Source: CAZQEZ01 sp964592475 (lineage in GTDB: Bacteria > Bacteroidota > Bacteroidia > Cytophagales > Cyclobacteriaceae). From it: a DNA stretch of 64,000 nt. Shown one piece after another: positions 1 through 8,685 of the stretch. The DNA lies in NCBI GenBank assembly GCA_964592475.1, contig CAZQEZ010000001.1, forward strand, positions 1 to 64,000, written 5' to 3'. The translations under genes were made by a program, and so were the position numbers. Numbering within the stretch: the first letter of the stretch is position 1; each line of letters begins with the position of its first letter. The notes below the pieces were generated by a model. That model saw only the letters and a list, made by a program, of their open reading frames with translations. It ran no database searches and had not been told where the DNA came from.

Positions 1-140
1 TACTTTATGAACACTTCCATCTAATTCAATCCCTACTTTAGCTTCAGAACAGTAACAGTCTAAAATATATGAAATTGAAATATTTTAATATTGTTTCAAG
101 TCTTCTTGTATTTACCAATAAGGATATTCCACAATAAATC
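1..140 (-). pseudogene. DUF559-type endonuclease-domain fragment, frameshifted and cut by the window edge
   Basis: Reading the minus strand from about 78 to 1 gives DCYCSEAKVGIELDGSVH, which matches the DUF559 pattern D-F-Y-C-x-x-A-K-L-x-I-E-L-D-G-x-x-H (a small Vsr/restriction-endonuclease-like fold). Just upstream, in another frame at about 140-120, DLLWNIL resembles the LLW..L motif that starts this domain. The two pieces are in different frames with stops between them, so the N-terminal half looks broken. The 3' end lies outside the window. The call rests on one well-matching stretch, so the family is fairly likely but the extent is uncertain. Confidence 0.5.
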
Positions 141-253
141 ATATAGAGCCATTATTTATTGCAAAACTAGCAAAAATTAAAGCAGATAAAAAAACAGGGG
201 CTAATACATGAAGCTATACTTGACTATTGAGGAGTTACATTTGACTATTAAGG

Positions 254-1366
254 TTATAATTCTTGCTCCCAATGCTGTAAATATTTAATTAAACCGTTTA
301 TATCAGCGCTACCGCCATTTTGCACATAAGCACCGGAAGCAGCCATGGCACACAACATGCATTCATCCAATTTCATTTGATGCAGTAAGCCCAAACAAAA
401 GCCGGCATTGAAGTTATCACCACCGCCGGTAGAAATTACTGGCTTTTTTACCACTCGACCTTTTACTTCTAACACACCATTTTTATTTACTGTCAGGGCC
501 TTATCCACTGGATGAATAAGCATAACATCAAGCCCGGCTTTTTCATAAATGGTACTTGCTACAACTTTCAGATCATCGGTATCCGCATTTTTCCCGGTTA
601 AAGCCTCATACAACTTACGACTTTCATTTTCATTAATCCCCAAAGTAACATTTCCATAGGGTCGGTATTGTGCCATTACCTTTACCATTTCTACTATATC
701 TTCTCTACTTTTTTTACTGGGGTCGGCAATGTCGAAGAAAAAGTTTTTATTTTTAAACCCTCCCGGTATAATTACATCCTGCAACACACCCCGCCAGATA
801 TCAGTGGCATGATCAAGGTTTACCCAATCTACCTGTGCTATCAGGTAGTTTTTTTCTAATTCTTCTTTGAAAAAATTAAGGCCAATTTCACTCTTGAGAT
901 AGCCCCAGGTAAGCTTACGAAATGATGACAGCTCAGAAAAAATAAGTTTGCCATCATCAAACTCAAAGGCATCGGTAATGCCAGGCTGACAAATATTCTT
1001 GATGCGGGCTACTTTATTTAGCGGTTGAAAGGCTGGATGCAGTTCCGGATAACCCAGGGAGCCCACGCAGATATTCGGAATACCCAGGCTGCCCATTGCA
1101 AATGACATGATGGGCGCGTTACCTCCTAACTTGAGCTGCTGGTTCACAACTTCTACCTGGCCACTCTTACCGGCGGCCTTACCTATTCTTACCGAAAAAT
1201 CGGAAATAGTATCAAAATAAGCAACATTTTCCTTATCCCGACTGGCTACCGGCTTTAAAATATTATCTACAAATCCATCATAGCCCACAAAGGCACCGGG
1301 CTGATTATGTTGATTGATGTTGCGTAGCTTTTCAATGGTGTTGGATATTAGGGTATGCTGATCCAT
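254..1366 (-). CDS. PfkB-family carbohydrate kinase
   Basis: This 370-residue cytoplasmic protein would phosphorylate a sugar or nucleoside with ATP. The family signature 2 region is STGGGDNFNAGF at residues 312-323, where Asp317 is the expected catalytic base. A glycine-rich N-terminal substrate region (GGNAPIMSF, about 81-89) and a GYDGFVD segment near residue 28 fit the ribokinase fold. The usual D-T-x-G-A-G-D is altered to S-T-G-G-G-D, which is tolerated in several subfamilies. The ATG at 1366 is followed by a plausible N-terminus. It stands alone: the TonB receptor upstream on the same strand has its own terminator, and a broken gene lies downstream. Substrate cannot be read from the sequence. 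Confidence 0.88.
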   Translation of the reverse strand: MDQHTLISNTIEKLRNINQHNQPGAFVGYDGFVDNILKPVASRDKENVAYFDTISDFSVRIGKAAGKSGQVEVVNQQLKLGGNAPIMSFAMGSLGIPNICVGSLGYPELHPAFQPLNKVARIKNICQPGITDAFEFDDGKLIFSELSSFRKLTWGYLKSEIGLNFFKEELEKNYLIAQVDWVNLDHATDIWRGVLQDVIIPGGFKNKNFFFDIADPSKKSREDIVEMVKVMAQYRPYGNVTLGINENESRKLYEALTGKNADTDDLKVVASTIYEKAGLDVMLIHPVDKALTVNKNGVLEVKGRVVKKPVISTGGGDNFNAGFCLGLLHQMKLDECMLCAMAASGAYVQNGGSADINGLIKYLQHWEQEL

Positions 1367-1423
1367 ATTTTATTTCGGTTTATGTGAAATGTAAATATAG
1401 GAAAAAGGGGAATTGAGATGCAA

Positions 1424-1454
1424 ATAAAAAAAGCTCCACCGGAGGGTGAAGCTT
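1424..1454 (-). terminator. Rho-independent terminator of the TonB-dependent receptor gene
   Basis: AAGCTCCACC (1431-1440) and GGTGAAGCTT (1445-1454) pair with one mismatch around a GGAG loop. On the minus strand the stem is followed by a run of Ts (the A-run at 1425-1432). It lies about 40 bp past the receptor stop codon. Confidence 0.8.
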
Positions 1455-1493
1455 CACAAGGATAAGGATTTTAATATTTATCGCCGTTTCTTG

Positions 1494-4373
1494 CTAAAAG
1501 TTATGACTGATCCCCAGGCTTATTGCTCTGCCGGGATTAATACTGGAGAATATTTGGGATTGAGTATTATAAGCTTCATAATAACTTTCTATTTTATCAT
1601 TTAATAGATTCGATATTTTAAAATCGATCGTGGTATTTTGATTGGCGCCTAATCTTTTATTAAAACTAAAATTCAAACTATGGAATGGCTGAGTATAAAC
1701 ATCCGGATATAAGCCTACACCAACCAATTCTAAGGTAGGGCCTTTTACATTATAAAAAAATCCGGTTTCAATTCCATTATCAAAGTTGCTGTAGGTGATT
1801 CCCGAGTTAATTACAAACGGTGACTGGCCTGCCATTTGCCTGGTTTTAGAGATCGTTTGTCCATCCTTTAAAAAATCCATCCTGGAATTGAACTCTCTGT
1901 CTGTCATATCAATTTGAGAATGAATCAGGGTTAAATTCGTACTTATATTAAAAAACCTAAACGCAGGGCTAATAAAATCAAGGCTTTTTGCAAATTCTAA
2001 TTCAGCGCCATAGAGCACACCATCACCTACATTCCGGGGTTGAAATTCTACACTGGTTTGCTGTTGAGGAATTCTAACTAGTTCTATGGGCCTGTCAAAA
2101 GTTTTGTAAAAAGCGCTTACCGAAAATATTTGTCCTCCCTCAAGAAAATATTCCCATCGTAAATCCAGGTTATCTATTCGGGTTTCTGTTAAGTTTCCAT
2201 CCCAATCCGAATACGGGAACAAGCCTCCGTTAAAAATCCTGTTGGTTATCGGATCCAGAATTTGAGCAAATGACATTTCCTTGAACGAAGGTCGTGCGAT
2301 TGTTTTGGTATAAGAAAATCTTAGATTTTGTGGTTCAGTGATGTTATAAATTAAATTTACGGATGGAAATAAATCTAAAGATTCCAGAACTATTTCATCT
2401 TCCAGGTTTCTGCCATTTTCATTTCCCTGGGCAAAAGCCTGGTCCCTCCCGGTATGCCTCAAAACAAAATTTTCTGCCCTCAACCCTAAAATGGTTTTTA
2501 GTTTAGGAAACAGATTTAATTCATTGGAAATATAAGCTCCTGAATTGTTGGCATTTGACTGGTATGCATTTGGATTTGGAACTGGGTTACCGGAAGAATA
2601 GTATATCGGACCTTGAGGATAAATATTTTCTTCTTGCAGAACCTGAGCCGGGTCAGTGTCTGACCAATTGGGCTGCCCTCCCCAGAATTGTGCATCAAAA
2701 GATAAAATTTCGTAATCTCTCTCTTTATAAGTATGAATACCTCCTATTTTGAATTTGGCTTCTTCTCCCTTAAACCTGTACTTTTTGGTAATATCTAATT
2801 TAGCTACCGCGTTCAATTCTTCTAAGTTTCTCCATATCCTGGTTGGATTTCCACCTGCGCCAGCGTTAAAAGTTGGTTCCCCATTTATAGGTAAGGTAAA
2901 AGCTGTTTTTCGGATGTCCGGATCTTCCAAAGATGAAAATGTAGGAGACATTCGCCAGTCTATTTCCCATCCTGATTTACCCAGAACATGGGTACCATTC
3001 AACAATAAATTGGTAATGGCTCTTTGGTTATATTCCAGGTTATTAGAAGCTGCTATATAGCCTGACTGGCCTACCGCTTCTCCATTATTATCGATAGTAA
3101 AATTGCCGGCCCTGCTCTCCCCGTTTTGCAATCTCATACCGGTAAATCTAATTTTGGTAAATTGCGTTTTAAATGCTACTCCGGCCAATGCTCCCAGCAT
3201 CGTATTTGTTTCTCCTAATTGCCCCGATTGTATAGTGGAGTACCTTAAATCATACACCTCACTGGAGGGAATTCTTTGATATTCCCCATAAAATACATCA
3301 TTATAATAGGTATAATCATTGCGGTAAGACAATGAAAAAATATAGCCAAGCTTGGGAGTCCTTCCCAAACTTATCTGATCTCCAAAAGATAAACTGGCAT
3401 TGTAATTTAAAAAATTTGACCCTCTGTTGGCAGAAAGTTGAGGATTAAAACTATTCACAAAATTATTAACATCCTGATCGCCGGTAGCGGGATTTATCGG
3501 ACTTGGAATATCTTCCTGTCTGGCACCTGCGGGCAGGGCCCTGGTACCATCATCATAACCAAGCCAATCAGTGCTTCCTCCGGGATAAGATAAAAAATCA
3601 GAAATTAAATTCATATCCGGGTTATAGGATGTGCCAATGGAGATGTTGAATATTTTTTCTTCGGGAAAATCTTTGGTTTGAATGTTAAGCATACCACCGG
3701 TAAAATCTGCTTGCATATCAGCAGTAAAATTTTTGCTGACCATGATATTTTCTATCAAACTAGTGGGGAACAAATCCATTTGTATTGTATTCCTGTCCGG
3801 ATCTAACCCCGGAATATCCACATTATCAAGCATAGTTTTAGAATACCTGTCTCCCAGGCCTCTGACATAAACATATTTACCTCCCTCGATCGAAACTCCG
3901 GTTATCCTTTTTGCTGCCTGTACGGCATTTGCATCGCCGGTAAGTTGAATCTTATCTGCAGAAATACCATCCAATATGGCAGGTGATTTTCTCTTAACCG
4001 TGTGCAGGGCTTGTTCTGTATTTCGAATTACTTCTGCTGTTACCACAACTTCCTGTAATTCCAGGGTACTTTCATTTAGCCTAATGTTATTTAATCTATT
4101 GACCTCACCACTATTTACCTGTATGTTTTCTATTAAAATTGTCTGATAGGAAACATAGCTGATCTGCAAATCATAAGATCCTGCCGCCACATCAATACTG
4201 AACTCCCCATCAAGATCAGTGGTGGCTCCGTTTGAAGTATTTTTTATTAACACGGTCACCCCAATTAATTCCTCTCCCGTTTTATCATCCAATACTTTTC
4301 CTCTGATTGTTCCTTGCTGAGCAATGGCCAATGTCGAAATCATGGTTGTTAATAAAAATGCTAAATACCTCAT
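1494..4373 (-). CDS. TonB-dependent outer-membrane receptor
   Basis: This 959-residue protein has a signal peptide (residues 1-18, cleavage near AIAQQ). A CarboxypepD_reg-like beta-sandwich follows (about 22-105, GTIRGKVLDDKTGEELIGVT), then a TonB plug (about 125-240, containing KRITGVSIEGGKYVYVRGLG). A long beta-barrel ends in the aromatic C-terminus ISHNF. Such receptors import large or chelated substrates across the outer membrane using TonB-ExbBD energy. It is not a SusC: it is shorter than typical SusC and no SusD gene is adjacent. The partner is the beta-helix lipoprotein directly upstream on the same strand, separated by 110 bp that contain a strong hairpin. The substrate is unknown. 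Confidence 0.92.
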   Translation of the reverse strand: MRYLAFLLTTMISTLAIAQQGTIRGKVLDDKTGEELIGVTVLIKNTSNGATTDLDGEFSIDVAAGSYDLQISYVSYQTILIENIQVNSGEVNRLNNIRLNESTLELQEVVVTAEVIRNTEQALHTVKRKSPAILDGISADKIQLTGDANAVQAAKRITGVSIEGGKYVYVRGLGDRYSKTMLDNVDIPGLDPDRNTIQMDLFPTSLIENIMVSKNFTADMQADFTGGMLNIQTKDFPEEKIFNISIGTSYNPDMNLISDFLSYPGGSTDWLGYDDGTRALPAGARQEDIPSPINPATGDQDVNNFVNSFNPQLSANRGSNFLNYNASLSFGDQISLGRTPKLGYIFSLSYRNDYTYYNDVFYGEYQRIPSSEVYDLRYSTIQSGQLGETNTMLGALAGVAFKTQFTKIRFTGMRLQNGESRAGNFTIDNNGEAVGQSGYIAASNNLEYNQRAITNLLLNGTHVLGKSGWEIDWRMSPTFSSLEDPDIRKTAFTLPINGEPTFNAGAGGNPTRIWRNLEELNAVAKLDITKKYRFKGEEAKFKIGGIHTYKERDYEILSFDAQFWGGQPNWSDTDPAQVLQEENIYPQGPIYYSSGNPVPNPNAYQSNANNSGAYISNELNLFPKLKTILGLRAENFVLRHTGRDQAFAQGNENGRNLEDEIVLESLDLFPSVNLIYNITEPQNLRFSYTKTIARPSFKEMSFAQILDPITNRIFNGGLFPYSDWDGNLTETRIDNLDLRWEYFLEGGQIFSVSAFYKTFDRPIELVRIPQQQTSVEFQPRNVGDGVLYGAELEFAKSLDFISPAFRFFNISTNLTLIHSQIDMTDREFNSRMDFLKDGQTISKTRQMAGQSPFVINSGITYSNFDNGIETGFFYNVKGPTLELVGVGLYPDVYTQPFHSLNFSFNKRLGANQNTTIDFKISNLLNDKIESYYEAYNTQSQIFSSINPGRAISLGISHNF

Positions 4374-4410
4374 GTTACTTTTTTATTTATTTTAAAATCA
4401 GTTACTTTAT

Positions 4411-4447
4411 AAAAACAGACCTGCAAAGGTAATTTTTGCAGGTCTGT
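4411..4447 (-). terminator. Strong hairpin between the lipoprotein and receptor genes
   Basis: ACAGACCTGCAAA (4415-4427) pairs perfectly over 13 bp with TTTGCAGGTCTGT (4435-4447). On the minus strand it is followed by TTTTTA. It lies after the lipoprotein stop (4484) and before the receptor start (4373). It would therefore end the lipoprotein transcript or reduce read-through into the receptor. Confidence 0.8.
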
Positions 4448-4483
4448 ATTATGTTACCTAAATATTATCAAATCATCAATAAA

Positions 4484-5974
4484 TTATAAATCATCAAGAC
4501 CACCTGCTTGTGAAGCCCAGGTCCAGGCAAATGGAGCTTTATCTGCACCTGCCGGGCTATCACCGGCAGCCGCGATGCCTGATGGTACTGTAGCTCCTGA
4601 TGGTACATAATCAGCCAATACAGTTTCTGCAAGTAAATCTAACTGTACATTATTATATGTCACGTTAGGACGACCACTCAATTCGTCGTCAATGATCTGA
4701 CCATCACGGATTCCGGTAATGTAAATATCTTGCAAAATAACACCGGAATTTCCGTCTGTATCAATCAAGAATTCAGAATTTCTATTAGCTGAATTGGCCA
4801 CTAAAGTTCCATTAACAAATGTATGCTGTACATCACCCAAAGAGGAACCTTCCGGTCCATCCAATTCAAAAAGATGACCTCCAGGAGTCACTACTATGAA
4901 GTTGTCCATGGTGCCGGACCATCCCTGGTCAGTATCCATACCATCATCACCAACGTTCCAGATCAGAGCATTGGTAACACTTACAGTGCCGCCAAACCAC
5001 TCGATTCCATCATCCTGGTTAGCCACTACTTCAATATTTTCAACTACTGTACCTGTTCCAACACCTCCTAGTGATAAACCGTTGATTTCATTACCAGAAC
5101 CAATGTTTGCACCACCATGCCTGATAGAGATATATTTTAATACGCCTGAATTATCGGCAGGATTAGTACCGCCATACAATCCGTTAGGGTCAGTGGTAGG
5201 AATACCTTCTATTTGTATTTCAGAAACATCTGCATTGTTAACAGAAGCTGAGATTGGCGCTCTGCCCAAAACTATTACACCACCCCAAAGTCCATTCAAA
5301 TCCGGATCCAGGTTAGGACTGCCAAAGTTGCCGGCTGCAACATCTGCTGGCGTAATTTCATCAACTAAGGAAGTAAAGATAATTGGGGCAGTAGCAGTAC
5401 CTTCAGCCATTAGCATTCCACCTCTGGCTACCAATAAAGCAGTAGCATTGGCACCGGTACCGGCTTCACCTTTAATAACTGTACCAGGCTCAATAGTTAA
5501 GGTTGCACCATCTAAAACGGTAATCCTACCACCTAGTACATAAATGTTGTCTGAAATCCAGGTAGTATTTTCAGAAATATTGCTTGTAACCCGCACAAAC
5601 TCTCTCACGGTTAATACATGGGTTACACTTTCCGAATCACCATTTGAATCAAATACTGTAAACTTAAATGCTATATTTGTGCCAACTTCAGAAGCTTCAG
5701 GATCATAAGAAAAATCGTAAGTTGCTGAAGTGCCAGTTAAATCTACGGTTTCGAAATTAGAACCATTTTTTTCGATTACCAATCTATCAAGACCGTCATC
5801 TGCAGTTACTGTTGCCGTAACAGGTCCTAAAACTTTATCGGGTTCGATAGTAGCTGTTTCAGGAATACCGGTAATTGTAATGTTTCCCGGAGGTTCCGGA
5901 TCATCATCTCCGCAAGAAGATATCCCAAACATAAGGCCAGTGGCCAGTAAAAATAATAAAGATAATTTTTTCAT
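4484..5974 (-). CDS. Surface lipoprotein with predicted beta-helix, receptor partner
   Basis: This 496-residue lipoprotein has a signal peptide ending in the lipobox ISSC (Cys21). An acidic DDDPEPP linker follows, typical of surface-exported Bacteroidota lipoproteins. Residues about 30-130 look like an immunoglobulin-type repeat. From about 135 on, regularly spaced strands (LTIEPGTVIKG, LLVARGGMLMAEGTA, APIIFTS, GLWGGVIVLG) resemble a right-handed parallel beta-helix. Proteins of this kind are often encoded next to a TonB-dependent receptor, as here, and probably bind or present its ligand outside the cell. The specific function is not recognisable. Composition is rich in Asp, Gly, Asn and Thr, as expected for a secreted calcium-binding-type protein. 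The ATG at 5974 gives the intact signal peptide. Confidence 0.8.
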   Translation of the reverse strand: MKKLSLLFLLATGLMFGISSCGDDDPEPPGNITITGIPETATIEPDKVLGPVTATVTADDGLDRLVIEKNGSNFETVDLTGTSATYDFSYDPEASEVGTNIAFKFTVFDSNGDSESVTHVLTVREFVRVTSNISENTTWISDNIYVLGGRITVLDGATLTIEPGTVIKGEAGTGANATALLVARGGMLMAEGTATAPIIFTSLVDEITPADVAAGNFGSPNLDPDLNGLWGGVIVLGRAPISASVNNADVSEIQIEGIPTTDPNGLYGGTNPADNSGVLKYISIRHGGANIGSGNEINGLSLGGVGTGTVVENIEVVANQDDGIEWFGGTVSVTNALIWNVGDDGMDTDQGWSGTMDNFIVVTPGGHLFELDGPEGSSLGDVQHTFVNGTLVANSANRNSEFLIDTDGNSGVILQDIYITGIRDGQIIDDELSGRPNVTYNNVQLDLLAETVLADYVPSGATVPSGIAAAGDSPAGADKAPFAWTWASQAGGLDDL

Positions 5975-6126
5975 GTCTAACTGAATTTATAATTGTTTAA
6001 TTGAAAATATATTTCGCATGCAAAAATGTAGGAAATTACTCATGAAGAGGAATAAAATTATTTTATCATTCTGTTAAAGTAGCATTGCTTTTCTTAACCT
6101 ATATTTAATATTTGTAAACAGATACA

Positions 6127-6165
6127 AAAAATAATGGCCCCCGAAAAGCTCAGGAGCCATTATTT
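6127..6165 (-). terminator. Rho-independent terminator of the MoxR gene
   Basis: AAATAATGGC (6129-6138) pairs with GCCATTATTT (6156-6165). On the minus strand it is followed by TTTTTTG. It lies about 30 bp after the MoxR stop codon. Confidence 0.75.
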
Positions 6166-6193
6166 CATTCTTAACATTAAATTAACAATAACC

Positions 6194-7183
6194 TTACTTG
6201 TTAATTGGCACTTTATTTAATACTGTTGTTACTATGTCGGCAGTAGTGATACCGTCAGCCTCAGCTTCATAATTTAATATAATCCTATGGTTCATCACAT
6301 CCAGTGCTATTTCTTTGATATCTTCAGGCAGTACATAATCGCGCTTATCAAAATAAGCAATAGCTTTCGCTGCCAAATTTAAATTAATAGTGGCCCGGGG
6401 AGATGCGCCGAACAGAATGTAGCCTGCTTCAGTACTTAAACCATACTCTTTGGGATTTCTGGTAGCAAATACCAATTCTACTATGTAATTTTCCAGCGAT
6501 TCGGAAATATTCACCTTGTTTATCTCATCTTTTATGGCAAATATATCTTTCTTGGTTAATACTGGTTTTACTTTGTTGGCAAAGTTCATGTTGGACATCC
6601 TTCGCATAATTTCTAATTCTTCTTCTTTAGTAGGATAGCTAACAAACACCTTCATCATAAATCTATCCACCTGCGCCTCTGGTAGCGGATAAGTTCCCTC
6701 TTGTTCTACCGGGTTTTGCGTGGCCAGTACCAAAAATGGTTTGTCCAGTTGATAGGAAGTTTCACCTATGGTTACCTGCTTTTCCTGCATAGACTCCAAC
6801 AATGCCGATTGTACTTTGGCTGGCGAACGATTAATCTCATCGGCCAAAATAAAATTGGCAAATATAGGTCCCTTCTTCACTTCAAAGAGGCCTTCCTTTT
6901 GATTATAAATCATGGTGCCTACCAAATCGGAAGGCAATAAATCAGGGGTGAATTGTATGCGCTGGAAGTTGAGCTTCAGCGCCTGAGCTAAAGTGTTGAT
7001 GGTGAGGGTTTTGGCCAATCCGGGTACACCCTCGAGCAAAATATGTCCCTGAGTAAAAAGCCCGATTAGTAATCGATTGATCATGTATTGCTGCCCTACC
7101 ACTACTTTGCTTACTTCTTCATATACCTTTTGAACCTTTTCTTGTAAGCCACTATTTTGTTCTTTTCTTGTTGTTTCTGCCAT
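6194..7183 (-). CDS. MoxR-family AAA+ ATPase
   Basis: This 329-residue AAA+ ATPase has Walker A GVPGLAKT (52-59), Walker B FILADEINR (111-119) and the MoxR hallmark PVEQEGTYPLPEAQVDRF with its sensor and arginine-finger region. MoxR ATPases act as chaperones that mature or insert metal cofactors, or act on envelope complexes together with VWA-domain partners. The usual neighbours (DUF58, VWA, BatD-type genes) are absent here: upstream is a divergent aldo/keto reductase and downstream is a lipoprotein gene. It is therefore a solitary MoxR whose client is unknown. It has its own promoter candidate at 7219-7251 and its own terminator, so it is probably monocistronic. The ATG at 7183 is the natural start. 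Confidence 0.92.
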   Translation of the reverse strand: MAETTRKEQNSGLQEKVQKVYEEVSKVVVGQQYMINRLLIGLFTQGHILLEGVPGLAKTLTINTLAQALKLNFQRIQFTPDLLPSDLVGTMIYNQKEGLFEVKKGPIFANFILADEINRSPAKVQSALLESMQEKQVTIGETSYQLDKPFLVLATQNPVEQEGTYPLPEAQVDRFMMKVFVSYPTKEEELEIMRRMSNMNFANKVKPVLTKKDIFAIKDEINKVNISESLENYIVELVFATRNPKEYGLSTEAGYILFGASPRATINLNLAAKAIAYFDKRDYVLPEDIKEIALDVMNHRIILNYEAEADGITTADIVTTVLNKVPINK

Positions 7184-7218
7184 CGTATGATTTTCAAGTT
7201 ACTCTTCTAGTTAGGTTG

Positions 7219-7251
7219 CAAAATTATAAAAATGATATAATAATTAACCAA
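7219..7251 (-). promoter_or_regulatory. Candidate Bacteroidota promoter for the MoxR gene
   Basis: On the minus strand TAATTTTG (7226-7219) is an exact match to the TAnnTTTG -7 box. A TTG lies 22 bp upstream (7251-7249). The -7 box sits 36 bp before the MoxR start codon. Confidence 0.45.
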
Positions 7252-7620
7252 TATTGCCGATTGCTTTACAGGTTTTTCATTATTTCTATCTTTTATCATT
7301 CATATACTATATAATTACTTGTCTATTAACTTTTAGTAACCAAGCACTATTTTGGGATATTGAACGATTAAAAATTAAAATTAAGATATTTTTCGAATAC
7401 TCATCTCTCGAAAGGAGAGTCAAAGGTATTTTATTTTGATTACTTTAAATGCGAAACTGCCGTTTTAAAATTAATTAGGCATACCATTTTTACCTTTAGT
7501 AATATATTATTAGCTTTATAAAGTCATTCCAAATAATTATCGATGAAAATTTACAACAGGTTTTTAATATCCATAATTCTTTTATCACTTGTAAATTATT
7601 GTAACCCAAACTGAAGTTTT
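7252..7620. other. Intergenic region between MoxR and aldo/keto reductase
   Basis: This AT-rich stretch separates divergent genes. The only coding-like element is a 23-codon signal-peptide-like reading frame at 7543-7614, listed separately. No terminator, RNA gene or repeat was seen. Confidence 0.6.
7543..7614 (+). CDS. Possible 23-residue lipoprotein signal-peptide ORF
   Basis: The ATG at 7543 opens MKIYNRFLISIILLSLVNYC followed by N-P-N and a stop at 7612-7614. The string has a basic start, a hydrophobic core and a lipobox-like LVNYC, so it looks like a complete lipoprotein signal peptide with almost no mature part. It ends 6 bp before the aldo/keto reductase ATG. It could be a very small lipoprotein, the remnant of a truncated lipoprotein gene, or chance. 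No support beyond the sequence pattern is available. Confidence 0.3.
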   Translation: MKIYNRFLISIILLSLVNYCNPN

Positions 7621-8613
7621 ATGAAGCACGACTCCACTTTTAACCGAAGAGAATTTATAGAAACTTTGTTGAGCGGTATAGTAGCCGGCTCTACTTTATT
7701 GGCATGTCAAAAAGAAAGTGTAAATGGAATACCCACCAGGCCTTTAGGTAAAACCGGCGAACATGTAAGCATCATTGGCTTGGGTGGCTGGGATGTAGCA
7801 GCCAAAGAATCAGATGCCGAAGTAATAAAGCTAATACAATTTGCTGCCGATGAAGGAATAACTTTTTTTGATAATAGCTGGGATTATCATGATGGCCATG
7901 CTGAAACCCTGATGGGAAAAGCTATGAAAGATGGCGGCATTCGCGACAAAATATTCTTAATGACGAAAGTTTGTGGCAGAGATTATGAAACCGCCAAGCA
8001 GCATCTTGAAGATAGCTTAAAGCGCTTTCGAACTGACCGCATTGATTTGTGGCAATTTCATGGCATTAAATATGAGGATGATCCGAATCTGATATTTGCT
8101 GAAAACGGGGCCTTAAAGGCTGCTTTGGAAGCAAAAAAAGAAGGCAAAATTCGCTATATTGGCTTTACCGGTCATCAGCACCCAAAATATCATTTGGCTA
8201 TGCTGGAGCAAGATTTCGAATGGGACTCTGTACTCATGCCCTTAAATATTCTTGACCCACATTATCATAGCTTTCAAAAACAAGTGATGCCAGTTTGCAA
8301 TGAACGCGATATCGCTGTATTAGGCATGAAATCAGTAGGGGCGCAAGATGCTAGAATAAGCCGCGAAACAAATATTGACGTGCCAACATGCCGCCGCTAT
8401 GTTTTGTCGCTACCGGTTAGTTCCTTAGTTGTTGGAATTCAAAATAAAAAAGAACTGATCAGCGATATTCAACTAGCTAGAAATTTCAAACCCTTAACCG
8501 AAAACGAGATTTCTACAATATTAGGAAATACAAAAGAATATGGATCCACTGGACAAATAGAAGCCTATAAAGTAGGCAATTATGGTTGTGATTGGTTTCA
8601 TAACAAAGCTTAA
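7621..8613 (+). CDS. Aldo/keto reductase with Tat/lipoprotein-like N-terminus
   Basis: This 330-residue NAD(P)H-dependent oxidoreductase of the AKR TIM-barrel family carries the catalytic tetrad Asp84, Tyr89 (DNSWDYHDG), Lys116 (LMTKV) and His147 (FHGI). The N-terminus has NRREFIETL, which resembles a Tat signal with weak twin arginine, then a hydrophobic stretch and LLACQ, a possible lipobox with Cys29. It may therefore be exported rather than cytosolic. Substrate is unknown; AKRs reduce aldehydes and ketones. It is followed 72 bp later by a histidine kinase gene with its own promoter candidate. The start at 7621 is preferred because it gives the complete export-like N-terminus. Confidence 0.85.
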   Translation: MKHDSTFNRREFIETLLSGIVAGSTLLACQKESVNGIPTRPLGKTGEHVSIIGLGGWDVAAKESDAEVIKLIQFAADEGITFFDNSWDYHDGHAETLMGKAMKDGGIRDKIFLMTKVCGRDYETAKQHLEDSLKRFRTDRIDLWQFHGIKYEDDPNLIFAENGALKAALEAKKEGKIRYIGFTGHQHPKYHLAMLEQDFEWDSVLMPLNILDPHYHSFQKQVMPVCNERDIAVLGMKSVGAQDARISRETNIDVPTCRRYVLSLPVSSLVVGIQNKKELISDIQLARNFKPLTENEISTILGNTKEYGSTGQIEAYKVGNYGCDWFHNKA

Positions 8614-8630
8614 TATACATGCGCAAAAGC

Positions 8631-8661
8631 TTGATATACTAGCCAATTTTCATAATCTTTG
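8631..8661 (+). promoter_or_regulatory. Candidate promoter for the PAS histidine kinase
   Basis: A TTG (8631-8633) lies about 20 bp upstream of a near-consensus -7 box ending in CTTTG (8654-8661). This would start transcription around 8667, between the TTG codon at 8659 and the ATG at 8686. It therefore supports the ATG as the true kinase start. Confidence 0.35.
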
Positions 8662-8685
8662 TATGGCCAGCTTTGTAATATTCAT

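Noticed and set aside
220..253. Two direct copies of TTGACTATTRAGG next to the PfkB stop codon
   Set aside because: They are only 13 bp, AT-rich and occur twice, with no further copies or mobile-element features nearby.
4896..5543. Long open frame on the plus strand inside the beta-helix lipoprotein gene
   Set aside because: It is antisense to a well-supported lipoprotein gene, has low-complexity Ser/Pro/Thr composition and no signal or motif.
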